From the NCBI RefSeq assembly GCF_008831285.2, contig NC_045146.1, positions 9,622,972 through 9,686,971 of the forward strand: a stretch of 64,000 nucleotides of DNA. Direction: 5' to 3'. The translations under genes were made by a program, and so were the position numbers. Of this stretch, positions 30,704-43,334 are shown piece by piece; within the stretch, counting starts at the first letter, position 1, and every line of letters starts with the position of its first letter. The notes under the pieces are model-generated. The model searched no databases. It was not told where the DNA came from and was given only the letters and a program-made list of their open reading frames with translations. Origin of the DNA: Nymphaea colorata. Taxonomy: Eukaryota > Streptophyta > Magnoliopsida > Nymphaeales > Nymphaeaceae.

Positions 30704-30945
30704 TAGGATTGACTCTGTGCATCATCTTCCTCAACTCCTTCTCCATGCCTGCTGTACTGTTGGTCAAGGTTCTTGCCACATTCTTCGTTTCGCCAATTCT
30801 GCTCATATTCTTCTAATTGCCTCAATATTTGGTCGATTATTTGCTCTTTGGTCTCCAGCGTGGGCATGTGATTAGAAGGTGCCCAACTTGGTCCAGGAAA
30901 TTGCAGCCGGCTCCCTTCACTTCTAGTTTCATGCCTAACCACCAA
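30703..30945 (-). CDS. unrecognised short ORF in element E (80 aa)
   Basis: Contains a likely coiled coil (TLETKEQIIDQILRQLEEYEQNW) and an acidic tail (GVEEDDAQSQS). It is probably part of the same protein as its neighbours, separated by frameshifts. No family recognised. Confidence 0.35.
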   Translation of the reverse strand: MVVRHETRSEGSRLQFPGPSWAPSNHMPTLETKEQIIDQILRQLEEYEQNWRNEECGKNLDQQYSRHGEGVEEDDAQSQS

Positions 30946-31292
30946 TAACTTTGATCCAATCTCTCAATTTTTTTTCCAATTCCACCGTTCAGGATTGTTC
31001 CTTCTGCCAGATTGGCCAAAAGGTGAATCCCTCAGGGATTCATGATTTCTAGCATTGCTTCCTGCCTGGAAGAGGAATAGTTTCCACCGAAGCCATAAAC
31101 TGAAGCTTGCAATATTATGTATATACTCATCATACTCTTTGGGCGATTTGGGGCTCCATGACTCAAGGGGACACCATAAACCTGGGATCCCAGCTGCACA
31201 AGCGCGAAGTCTTTTGGAATCTCGTTCACTGGTTGAAGAGGCCCATAAATGGTCATTTGCAATGGCCTGCTGGTTTCTGGCTCTGATACCAT
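30837..31292 (-). CDS. unrecognised ORF in element E starting at the primer binding site
   Basis: The ATG overlaps the PBS and gives MVSEPETSRPLQMTIYGPLQ. The frame is open to 31032, has one TGA, and continues in the same frame to 30837 (NGGIGKKIERLDQSYWWLGM). No domain recognised. Translation starting on the PBS ATG is the same arrangement as the open frame of copia B. Confidence 0.38.
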
Positions 31293-31508
31293 TGTTACCC
31301 CCCTGCTAACTTACCAACCCTTTACAAGGAAACCCTAAGATGACGCACACACACACACCCTAATCCCAGATTAGGGCTTCTTCCTCCCAGAGGTAAGACA
31401 CTCTCAAAGCTACGATACCCCCTCCATTCTAGACCTTTGACCTATTTATAGCCTTATTGGGTCTGCCCAAATAGGACCCGATCCAAATCACCTAACCGGT
31501 TACTAACA
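31293..31508 (-). repeat. 5' LTR of element E (216 bp)
   Basis: In minus orientation TGTTAGTAACC ... GGGGTAACA, with a clear TATA box (GGCTATAAATAGG, 31442-31454) and the GGGTC/GACCC inverted repeat (31459-31479). The PBS follows after one base. Confidence 0.8.
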
Positions 31509-33430
<1,922 letters not shown>

Positions 33431-33447
33431 AGTAGCCTGTCAGTATT

Positions 33448-33686
33448 TTCGGGTGAGCGAGAGGGTCAATCCCACCGCCCGAAGCGAAGCCCGAAGGTCC
33501 CCCCATTCCCCCTACCTTCGGGGTCCTGAGCTGCGTCGGTGTGAGTGATAGAACGGGACACCCTTCAACTTGGATGTCGCGCCCTACCGTTTTAAGACAC
33601 AGGAACATAGCGCCCACGGGAATCGAACTAGAGACCTGCCTTTTACAAGCCTCTAGCCCGACCAGCTACGCTATGCCCCTTGAGAC
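33448..33686 (-). mobile_element. tRNA-derived SINE
   Basis: A 239-bp insert flanked by 17-bp duplications (33431-33447 and 33687-33703, one mismatch). The minus strand starts with a tRNA-like head containing an A box (TAGCGTAGCTGG, 33662-33673) and a B box (GTTCGATTCCC, 33618-33628), the internal RNA polymerase III promoter. The body has GC-rich inverted repeats (ACCTTCGGG/CCCGAAGGT type) and ends CTCGCTCACCCGAAAA before the duplication. No ORF, as expected: SINEs use LINE proteins. Not a functional tRNA gene, since the head does not fold into a full cloverleaf with a CCA-proximal stem by eye. Confidence 0.82.
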
Positions 33687-33703
33687 AGTAGCCTATCAGT
33701 ATT

Positions 33704-34052
33704 AATGCAGTCAATTGCATTTAGTTATTATCCTCGAGTATGTGAGAACCTGAGCTCACACCGATGTGTTGCATGACTTCATTCTTTGTTAGCATCCTTA
33801 TATGGCCATGGATCCCTTGTATGAAGGGTGACTGATGTCAAGAAAACATGAACACATCCACTTACAACGAAATCAAGCAAGCCCAGGCCTGCATATCTAC
33901 CAAACAAGATTTTTCAAATGTCATTCCTGATGCAAAAAGCCCAATCCATCAGCAAAAGTGCAGTCAATGCCCACCTATGTCACGTGAGTGGGGGTGCGAG
34001 TGCCGGAACGGCACATCCCAAAAAATTTAGGTACGGCAGTGCGGCGAGGGTA

Positions 34053-34083
<31 letters not shown>

Positions 34084-36388
34084 TTTAATTTATTATATAT
34101 ATAACAAAATAAGCATGTATATATTATTATTACAATTTAGTTATTAGTGTAACATACTTGAATAATTGTATTGCATATGAAAATATCAGAACAACATATA
34201 TTATATAAGTAATTTAGTAATATGACATTATAATTGGGCTCGGGTGTGAGTCGGAGCCGCACCCATGTCCGGTGCGCACCCGGCTCGATGCAACTCGGGT
34301 GCAGCAGTAAAATAGAAGAGTCCTGGTGACTTGGATGCGCACATTGGTTACCATTTATCATCAAATTGGGGATCTCATTCAAATATATTTGACAGATTTT
34401 ATGTTCTGCTCTTGTGTGCATATCCAGTTTATATCCTGTTTCTTGATAGCCAAGTTGAAGGGAAGCCCATGGTCTTCCAACTTGAGTTATGCTAAGCTAT
34501 TTCCTAATTGCATGACCAATTTTTTCCTTGTCCAATAAAATGGCATCTCTCGTTAAGTTGGTCAGAATAATTTCTTCCATTGGTGCCTTTTTGCATGTGC
34601 ATTTGTTGCTTGAACTTGGGAAATTGGGAAGTATGCAGTTGGGATTCATGACATGTCTAGATATTGCCAAACTTGACGAGTCAGATATCGCTCAATTGTA
34701 CTTGGAGTCAGAGTTGGATGCACAAAATCCAAAACTGAATTTGAATTGTGATATAGTTGGATTTCATCCATGTACTGAAATATAATTTTTCTGCGATTAT
34801 GAATCTGTGTTTGGATTTTCTTTGATTCTGATCCACACCACGTTTATACAAAACATTGACATTCCCAGCCCATTTTGTCCCCGTACAATAAGCATAGATA
34901 GAAGAAGCGTGCACAGGACAATAGCATGAATGATGTAAATCTTCCAAAAATAACTAAAAGTCATTTCCACCTTGATGCTAAAGTTTTTGCAAACTTTTCA
35001 TTTTGAATAAAACCAATGATTCTTTAATTCTTTCTTAATAAAGGTAGCAGGCCTAACCCCTAGCATCCATTCATCAGCATATAACCAAAAGATTAGATGA
35101 ATCTACGGCCAATTCAAAAACCAGACCAAAATCTTGATCCAGATTCAAAGCTTCTTCTGTTGGATAAATGCATAGTCATCGAAGAAATCCAATCTCGTTT
35201 TTCACAGGGAATGGAGTTCATGAATCCATGTATACTGCAATTGCTTAATGGCATTTATCCTTGAACAAGGGCTTGATATTGCTTGAACATCCCTACAGAA
35301 CCTTTATTTAGGGTTTGCTTGTTGATGCGTAACAGAAGCTCATCGACTCTGTTTGACTTCTCACCCGACGAAAGATCTCTACCATATCAGTGTAGCTAAT
35401 AATAAATCTGATGTTACAAACTTTTTCTGCTTGCATATCCCTTTGAAAGGTGACAAAGTAGGTTTAATTAGTTTAAACTCGGATGAAAATCAAGCTATGA
35501 ACTTCAACAGCAAGATAGAGCACAGTTTTTCTTTTCCAAATGATGGCAAAATGACCGAATTTGGTACCAAGCTTGCCCGTGCTTGCACCTTGTTGGACTC
35601 GTACGTACTGTGGGTTTCAGGCTGTACATACTTGGATTATCTGAAGTTTGTTATAAGCTTGTTTTTATGAAAAGCTTGTTCAAACTCATGAAGCAGGATA
35701 ACGAGCTAATACAATTTAACTCTTTTGGTGCAGTCCACCTCGCTAGATTGTTCGACTTACAAGACCTTGAAGTTGAAGACGGTCAAGATTTGAATAAGGG
35801 AAGTGCCTCTATTGTCATAATGTGGCAAAGGCTCTGTCTAGCCCATCTTGCATATTAAAGAAAAATAGCATTTCAGTTTGCACATTCTCACCAACTAATA
35901 ATGGATAAAGCTTTCATAAATTTCTCTTACATACGATACAACCTATGGGTGATATGGCGTTCAAGGAAAGTGTATCCATTTCTAATAGAAGCTTTTTAAA
36001 GTTGTCTCAATTTGTTCGGTCGCTAAGTCTATCACTCACCATTGAAAGGAAAGAAACAAAAACTGGGCCTGCTCTAACCATCTCCAACGTCGAAGGGGAT
36101 ACCGAGCATGAGAGAGAGGGAGGCAGCGTCCATCGAGAACTATTTGACCCGAATAATTCATGTGAAGGATTGTAAAAGTACTCAAAGACGTGTGCGGTAT
36201 AAAAGTTTCAGGACATAAAACTGCATCAAATCCATGTCTGTATCAGAAATCATTAATTTTTTAATAACCATAGAATCCGGAAAATATGAAACCCAGTTGT
36301 CAAGTGTCAACTTAACCCACGAGAGATACGGCAAGAGCGGACGAAAACATGAAAGAAGCGGATTCCCAACCAAAATTCTTTGGACGCC
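33704..36388. other. no gene supported
   Basis: Includes a GC-rich patch (33985-34050 and 34225-34305) split by a TTA microsatellite and AT-rich DNA, which could be an old inserted element, and short open frames (34528-34785, 35353-35670, 35945-36175) without recognisable domains. Treated as non-coding downstream flank of PSRP5. Confidence 0.5.
34056..34083. repeat. (TTA)n microsatellite
   Basis: About nine TTA/ATT units. Confidence 0.9.
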
Positions 36389-37465
36389 TCAGACGTTCTT
36401 GTTCTTCTTCATCTTTGAAGGTGGCCATCTCCCCTTCTTCCTCATCCCCCGCTTGCGGACGAGGCGCTTCCTCCTCAACCGTATCTTCTTCGCGAGTTTC
36501 ATCCGCAGCTTGGCCTCAAGCTTCATCTGCAACTTCGACTCCAAAGGGAGGTTCTCCACAGAGACTACCTCTTTGGGACCTTCTTCCCCTTTCTCTGACT
36601 CTGATGTGCCCTTCCCTTCATCCTCCGGAGAAGCCTTAGTGATTGCAGACCATCTGTCCAAAGGTGCAAGAGAAGTCGATTTCCTGAACCCGATAAGGAA
36701 TCCAGATTGCAGAGGGAGGTTATTCTTTCGAAACCTGGAGACTAGCAGCAGAAAGAAATACCCATAGTGAGTTTCATCACAAAACGGAAAGTGAGAAAAG
36801 AAAAATTGACAACTGTGGATGGATGGGAGGGCAAAGAGAGCCCATGAACGAAGAGAAAATCTAGCGTATGCAGAAGAGAGAAAAAATAGAATGTCGAAAT
36901 TCTGTTTCGGGAAAATGCCGAAAAGCTAAATAAAGTAAGACTTGAGGAATGTATAACCAAAAAGAGATGCTCACTGTATTTCGAACAAAACCATCCTTCC
37001 ATGAGCGAAGAAGATATAATAACAAATGAATTTCGAGTTTCAAACAAAGGGAAACATCAGAACCGAGAATTCCGTAGTTTTAAAAGCGGAGAAACACAAT
37101 GGATTTTAAGAGGAGCCAGCATGGCTGAAAAAGGTCAGCGCAGAAAGATTTGGGCATCAAAAAATGACGAAAAGAGTAAATCTAAAAGCGAAATAGCAGA
37201 ATGAGTAGACGAAAAACCAGTAACTCGAAAACCAACAAAAGAGAACGAGAGAGGAAATAGAGACCCCCTAAGAAGAAGAGCCACCCAAGTTTTTCTCCGC
37301 CAAACGTGGACAGCGACCTACAATGCAGAAAGGAAAAAAGAAGACCAAATTTTGCAGAGAAAGAAATGGATTTTCAGGAAAGAGGCTTTTACACTTGATG
37401 CTCGGAGAGGCGAATGAAGGAAAAGAGCGAGAAATGGAGGAAAGAGGGGCAAGCGTGAGAGCCAT
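36389..37465 (-). CDS. PSRP5: plastid ribosomal protein PSRP5 (cL38), nuclear gene with two exons
   Basis: Predicted exons are 37393-37465 and 36389-36741, joined across a 651-bp intron (donor GTAAAAG, acceptor TGCTGCTAG). The phases match and give 141 residues, close to the roughly 150 of the Arabidopsis protein. Residues 1-50 look like a chloroplast transit peptide (MALTLAPLSSISRSF, Ser-rich then basic). Residues 61-83 are an acidic linker. Residues 88-141 are the family's hallmark: NLPLESKLQMKLEAKLRMKL, then AKKIRLRRKRLVRKR and the ending GRWPPSKMKKNKNV. PSRP5 is a plastid-specific component of the large chloroplast ribosome subunit. The gene appears intact. The 5' exon is inferred from frame, phase and transit-peptide character; the C-terminal exon is certain. 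Confidence 0.9.
36742..37392 (-). other. PSRP5 intron
   Basis: Begins GT and ends AG on the minus strand, with a pyrimidine-rich stretch (TTTCTTTCTGCTGC) before the acceptor. Open frames within it are not conserved proteins. Confidence 0.7.
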
Positions 37466-37477
37466 GTCTGCTTCGGC

Positions 37478-37507
37478 TTACGGCATGCCACCGACGGGAA
37501 TGCGCAT
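37478..37507 (-). promoter_or_regulatory. possible upstream ORF in the PSRP5 5' UTR
   Basis: A nine-codon ATG-to-TAA frame (MRIPVGGMP) ending 12 bases before the main ATG and in frame with it. The main start has a good context (GACATGG). Relevant only if the transcript begins upstream of 37507. Confidence 0.35.
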
Positions 37508-40500
37508 TGTATGATGGACGGCTTTTGTGGATAAAACCAAGAACAGGCACTAGATAAGAGCCCGCCCGAATATAAGAAAAAAAAAAACAAAGCAAAATAA
37601 AATACCAAGGAACATTTACAAAAATATAAAAATCATCAGTTTTTTAAGAAAAATAATGCAAATGAATAAATACAACTGGAAAGCTGGAGAAATACAATCT
37701 AATTGCTACGCCCAAACAAATATAAAACATAATATCAAACAAAATTGACCGTGAAAGTATGCAATAGTACGAGGAAAAATTAGCTCTCCTTCTTGCTTTA
37801 CTGATCAAGCTTGCCTTGTTGACATTGGTCCTTATCATCTAAACATACTGAAGAAGATAACCTTATTAATGACGAGTTAAACCAATTGTCAGTCATTACA
37901 TTAAATAGTAATAACTAAAACTTTACTTCCAATAAAATAATGTCAGTCATTGTAACAGAGTCAACAGAAGTAAAGAAAAAAAAACATGCAAGTAATTTCA
38001 AATCAAAGTTGGTCGCATTGTCGTGCCAAATACTAGCGAATTTGCAAAACGTTCAAAGCAAAACAACTTCATCTCCAGTAGAAAAATAAACCAAAAGTTT
38101 AAAAGAAAGCATATCCAATTAAGTAAGTAGTTGATGTGGTCATGCCGCTTCAGTGTAGTTCATCCTTCACTCTTTTTCCTGGTTTGATATAAGCAAGATA
38201 AATGGCTCAAGCTAAGGGTTCAGCTTGCTTCTATCTGTACAAAAATATAACATAATTGTTATCTGCTTTAATTCACAAACTAAATGGTCTCTTCACCTGT
38301 AAATGTGTCCTATCATTTGTACCTTAATAAGTTTGATGAGGTTCTATTTCAGTAGATTAGACAAAGGGAAACCCTTAATTGCAATAGGAAAAAATAATGC
38401 CCATAATAGAGTAATGAAGAAGAACTGCACGAGAAACAAATAATCTTCAATAGCTAAATCATGCCATTTGTCATCAAACAGAAATAAAAAGAAACAAGAG
38501 GAGGATAAGTGGACGAAGGGGGAGTAGATATAATCCAAGGCCATCCCTAATGACAGATGGAATGCAACTACAGCTCAGTGTTCACATGCAAAATTTATGT
38601 GGGGTTTTACATGTAACCGTTGAGAAAAAAGATTTTGAAAACTCGCCTTAATATTTGAAACTTTCCTAGGAAAAAATTTGGAGCAATGTGACCGCCTGTT
38701 TGTACGAGACCTGTCAGTTTCAAGTGCCTTTACGAGGAGTAATCACACTATGGACCAAACTAACTATCACTATTGTCTAAATGCCTAAGTGTCATTTTTT
38801 ATCGTAAAATTGAAATACCAAAGTGAGAAAATAAAAGTGTATATGATCCTAAGTTTTGAAAAATCAGTTTTGAAAGTCTTAAGTGAAGTCTCAGGGCATC
38901 AGCAAAAGGACGTAACTAGAAAGCCCTTTGTCATCATTGGGTTCATGTAAAATGGATCATAACTCACGTTCAAATCTAGAAAACGAATAAAGAATCGGCT
39001 TTCAAAATTGAATTTGGAAAAATGGAGTTGAAATTGCTTTTTGGAAAGAATTAGAGGACATGATGCACATTTGAAAGTATGCCCCAAAGAATTTCAAGGT
39101 TTTCAACGTTTTCCATGCAGCGGCTAGAGAAGACCGGCTCATGCAACAAGTGGTTTTATTGGTACACCAGATTCAAGTCCATAAAGGAAGACCATGAAAA
39201 CATGCGCTATTCCAAAAACTGGGTTGTTTCATTACAATAATTTAACTTGATCCAACAAAATGGAAGTTTTAATATTATAAAAATTTGAATTTGAATGTCA
39301 AACTCTGCAACTTTTATAGATGTTTTCAGTCACCCCTTTCTGCAGTGACTCACTCAATCGCCTCCAAATTTTATTAGCTACGCAAAAACGGGTCTTTGGT
39401 GATACAAAGAAAATGCATTTTATTGGAGCAATTTTTTTGCATAAATACAAAAAGGCTCGTACCAAATGCTGGGTGCTGCATCATCTGTTCATATTATGCT
39501 TGAATTATGTCAGTAATTGTCGAACAAATCATTGACAGTTGAGGATGGGTCAGTGAAAGTCACAACATTGGGCACTAGATCTTTGCATCGGACCACTAAA
39601 GATTAAGTCATAGATGAATATATCACGTCAATAAAGTCTTTTTATATAACTTTTATATTTTATGAGTTATATAACCCCAAAATTGGGAATACAAAGTCTT
39701 CTATCCCACGTTCACTTCGTAGCTTCCTTGAATGGTGGTAATCCTCAACAACTACCTCACATTCAAAAGATTCCTCTGGAACCTGCTATTGTAATAAATA
39801 CATAACCTTATTAGCAAGCATCAAGTGTTTCCGTTCATCAGGAAGTCCCGAAATGTAGAAGGATCGGAAAAGAGCAAATATGTAGAAGTTGATCAAGGAA
39901 ATGATTCTAAATCCGCAAACAATAAGAAGATCTACTTAAACACTAATATGAAACTTATGCATGCTCTTGAAGAAATTTCACAGACCATTTGGCTTATAAA
40001 CACATATTTCTCATGCGTGTAGATATTTATTTATAAAATTTTCAGAATGTGATGCGAACTAAATTGCCTTGCACATACATACGCAACGAAGTATTGAAAC
40101 ATACGTTTGATCATTGTCTTAGCTTCGAAGAATGAACAAAAACACATGAATCAAAATCCAAAGGCATGTTAGCACTGAAGAAGAATATAGCATAAGTGAA
40201 ATTCAATCAAAAAAAAAAAAACTAGAGGCCATGTAGCAGGAAGATCACGTTAAGAACTTCAATAGACCACAAATAGTTGAAGTGTCAAGGTTTCCCTATT
40301 GCATAACAAGCAATTTTTTATTAGGAAATATATAAGTTGGGAAGAGATATGTGCCCTCGAAATCCAACAACTATATACTATAGTGAGCAACCATCAATGG
40401 CTTGGGAACTTTACCATACATGAAGTATGCAAGTACTTGGCCATAACTTATACAGCTTCTACAAAGCAGAACATTTGTAGCCCCTATGTAATACAAAATC

Positions 40501-43334
40501 TCCAGACAATGCCATCAAGTCATAGTTTAATTATGCTAGGTCTTTGGTCAGCATAACAAATAGAGATGTACTACACATCCATAGCCTTAATTTGGTAGAA
40601 GGCAACAAATAGCTTTTACTTGTGGGATTTTACATAGTAAACAACTCTTGCTTTTCTTCGATGATGCATATTATACTGCTAACTCTGGTGTTTAGTATGC
40701 TCTAGCATATTGAGCAAAAAAAACTGGGTTGGGTTTTAAGATTGGGCTAGACCTCAAAATATTCTGGGCTTGATCCAGGGTTGGCTAAATCTAGCAGGTA
40801 TGGGTTAGACTGGGCTTGCCTCAAATGAGCCTATGCTAGCAAACTAGGTTCACTTTAGTGAGCCAGGTGGGTCTAGGAATTGGTTTAAAAGTTGTCAGTT
40901 TTGAGCTAAGCTAGCTCAGCTGCAGCCTAATGTGGGCCCCACTGTACTCAACAGTACATAGACCAATAGTGCGCCTCACAAGGGTTCAATCAGATTAAAT
41001 GCGGCTTAAAAGGGGTAAGGGTTAGAAAAATATAGAAATACAAAGATTAAATAAAATATCAATCGGCACTTGGTGAGGTTAGGTGAAATGTCTAGTTTTA
41101 CTCTTGACACCAAATTCCAAAATTGGTTGAACTTGGGCTGTCCAACTAGGTATAGTTGTGGGCCTCTTCCTACTCATAGCTTGGTTCAAACAAAATCTGA
41201 AAATTTTTCTTGGTTTACTAGAAAGTTATTTTTTGTAAAAAAACTATAAACAATAAGACGAATGAGGAAATGGGGGATAAACTGGGAAAAAGGTTAATTC
41301 ATCAAGTATTGGTTGCAATTTTTGCAAGTTGAACTAGGGGTAACTAGCTCCCAAACTATCACCCGCGAAAAACCATAGAATTATAATGAAATTCTACTTA
41401 AAGTGGGTTCTAGACATGTTTAAGAGTGAAGATGCTAGAGTGAGTAAAGTAGATAAGGTCGGAGAATTGGAAAATTGAAATTGTGCTTCACTAGAAATGT
41501 TTGAACTTTGAACTGAAACTGATTCAAAGGGAAACATTTCTATGCATGATGAACATGTTCCTAGCCCCAGAGGAATTGATTCCACCTAATTGCACAGTAG
41601 AGTGAAGTGGGCTAGTGAGGTGACCTTCAAAGACTACGGAAATGGAAACTGAATCCAGAGTGAACATGCTGGAGCTAAGCTAGGTTAAGCTGTTCTGAAG
41701 TGGGACCCAATGATAGGGTCTAAGCTTGTGGCAATTGAAATTGACAATTGTACTTCATAGCTACTAAGGCCAAGCTACAGAGAGTTTAGAGAGCCCATCC
41801 TATGCTTGGTTCAGGCTACATGTGAACAATTGGGCTAGAAATTTATCATTTTTTAGGAAATGGGCCATGCTGGTCTCAGTTGAGCTAACCTGAGATAGAA
41901 TGAGTTGGCTGGAGCACAAGTGAGATGGAGATGAACTGTCCAATCTAAATGGAGTTTAAAACAAGTCTAATGAGGGTAAAATGGTATATTTTGGGTGAAG
42001 TTCTTAGGTTATTCTAGTAAAATGAACTTCATGTACATAACGATAAACATTTCACAATCATAGCCATTCAATTGCATGGGCATTTCTTTAACTTGATGGT
42101 TTAAGAATTGATCAAGATTTGCCCTAACTCTTAAAAAAAAACAACTAAGTTGGTTTTTGAAAATGAAAATGTATGTAGTCGTTCTTATACGCTATATACA
42201 ACAAACCTCATATGACACTAGTAGCTGAACTCAAGGAGTCATACCCTCCCTTTGGTATGGATGAATCCCCTTACCAAGTCCTACGCTCGATAGATGTGTC
42301 AATCTTTCTTTCAGAACCTCTATTTTGTCATTATGACTCCAATCCGTGTACGGTCGATCAACTAAATGCATGACTTCCCTTGATTTGATCAATGATGGTC
42401 TTATGGCAAAATCCACCAAATCGCGCACCCAGCGTGAGCCAGTCCCAATTTACCTGGTTGAACCTATACTCGGCTGACTAACCTGTCTGAACCAACCTGA
42501 ACACAATGGAACCCAAAAAGGGATGCCTCCCCTTTTTAGATCTTTATCCATTTTAATTTTAATTATCATATCAGATTTTAATCCATATCTCTAATCTAGG
42601 TTTCCAAATGAAATCTAAATCAAAATCTCTTTTCTGGACTCCTATTTCAATCCTGATCATGGCTTACTATTTGTATTTGAGAACTGGATGCATAGGATTG
42701 TGCCACCCAGCCTAGAAGAAAATCATATTTTTTTTTCTAACTAATGAAAATCTTGACCTCCTAAAAATTGGAACCAACTTCTATGGCACTTCTTAGATTG
42801 TGCCTGCTGAAGCCTACAAATAGAGGCTCCGGGGTTGGGGGCATCCCTGTTTGTTCTAACTTGGTTTCTCTCTTATGTATTTTCTCTCTCTATTCTCTTT
42901 TCTTTTCTTTTCCAAGGTCTTCTAGGTTCAAACTTAGTCCCCCTCTCATGTATTTGAGAGAGCTTCTTCAGGAGTTGCCCCCTGAGAATTGACTATCAAA
43001 GCTCCACATCTATGAAGAAGAAGAATAGGAAGAGGATAAAGGAGGCCATCCTGGGTTGAAATTCAAACTCGGTTTGGGCATCATCAGATGGGCACTTCTT
43101 CCTTTTTATTTCTCTTCAAATTTCAGTCTAGTAAGTATGCTTTTCTCTAGCTTCCATAAAAGTTAGGTTCCTTGTCTTTGTTGATCTCCATTCTTGGAGG
43201 TCATTGGGTTCAAATGCTTTTTGGCATGGTTTCTATAAAATTCATATTGATCCAACATGTTGCCACACCCTATGCATTTGTTTCATCCAATTCATTATTT
43301 TATGTACAAAAATTGCCAATTTATGGGTTGTTTT
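37508..43334. other. no gene supported
   Basis: AT-rich sequence upstream of PSRP5 and beyond. 40700-41000 and 41690-41900 contain repeated tgggctagac/tggtctaggc-like words, likely an eroded repeat. 42820-42850 has a TATA-like ctacaaatagaggctccggg reminiscent of an LTR. Short frames have no recognisable domain. Confidence 0.5.

Larger units (their letters stand above)
29868..31508 (-). mobile_element. small LTR element E with unrecognised ORFs, 3' end lost
   Basis: Minus strand: LTR 31293-31508, PBS complement at 31279-31291, then about 1.4 kb of partly open sequence that runs into the LTR of F at 29867. No protease, integrase, RT or RNase H motif is seen, so E is non-autonomous or encodes something outside the usual set. 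Its own 3' LTR and PPT were not found. Confidence 0.6.

Noticed and set aside
29696-31508. Treating the F and E LTRs as the two LTRs of one element
   Set aside because: Their sequences differ completely apart from short terminal words, and each has its own PBS on the same side.
33601-33690. A tRNA gene
   Set aside because: A and B boxes are present but the segment sits at the head of a 239-bp insert with 17-bp target duplications, so it is a SINE.
35353-35858. A small host gene
   Set aside because: Two overlapping short frames in different phases with no recognisable domain or splice support.
36234-36767. A 177-codon plus-strand frame
   Set aside because: It is antisense to the PSRP5 second exon, which has clear family homology.
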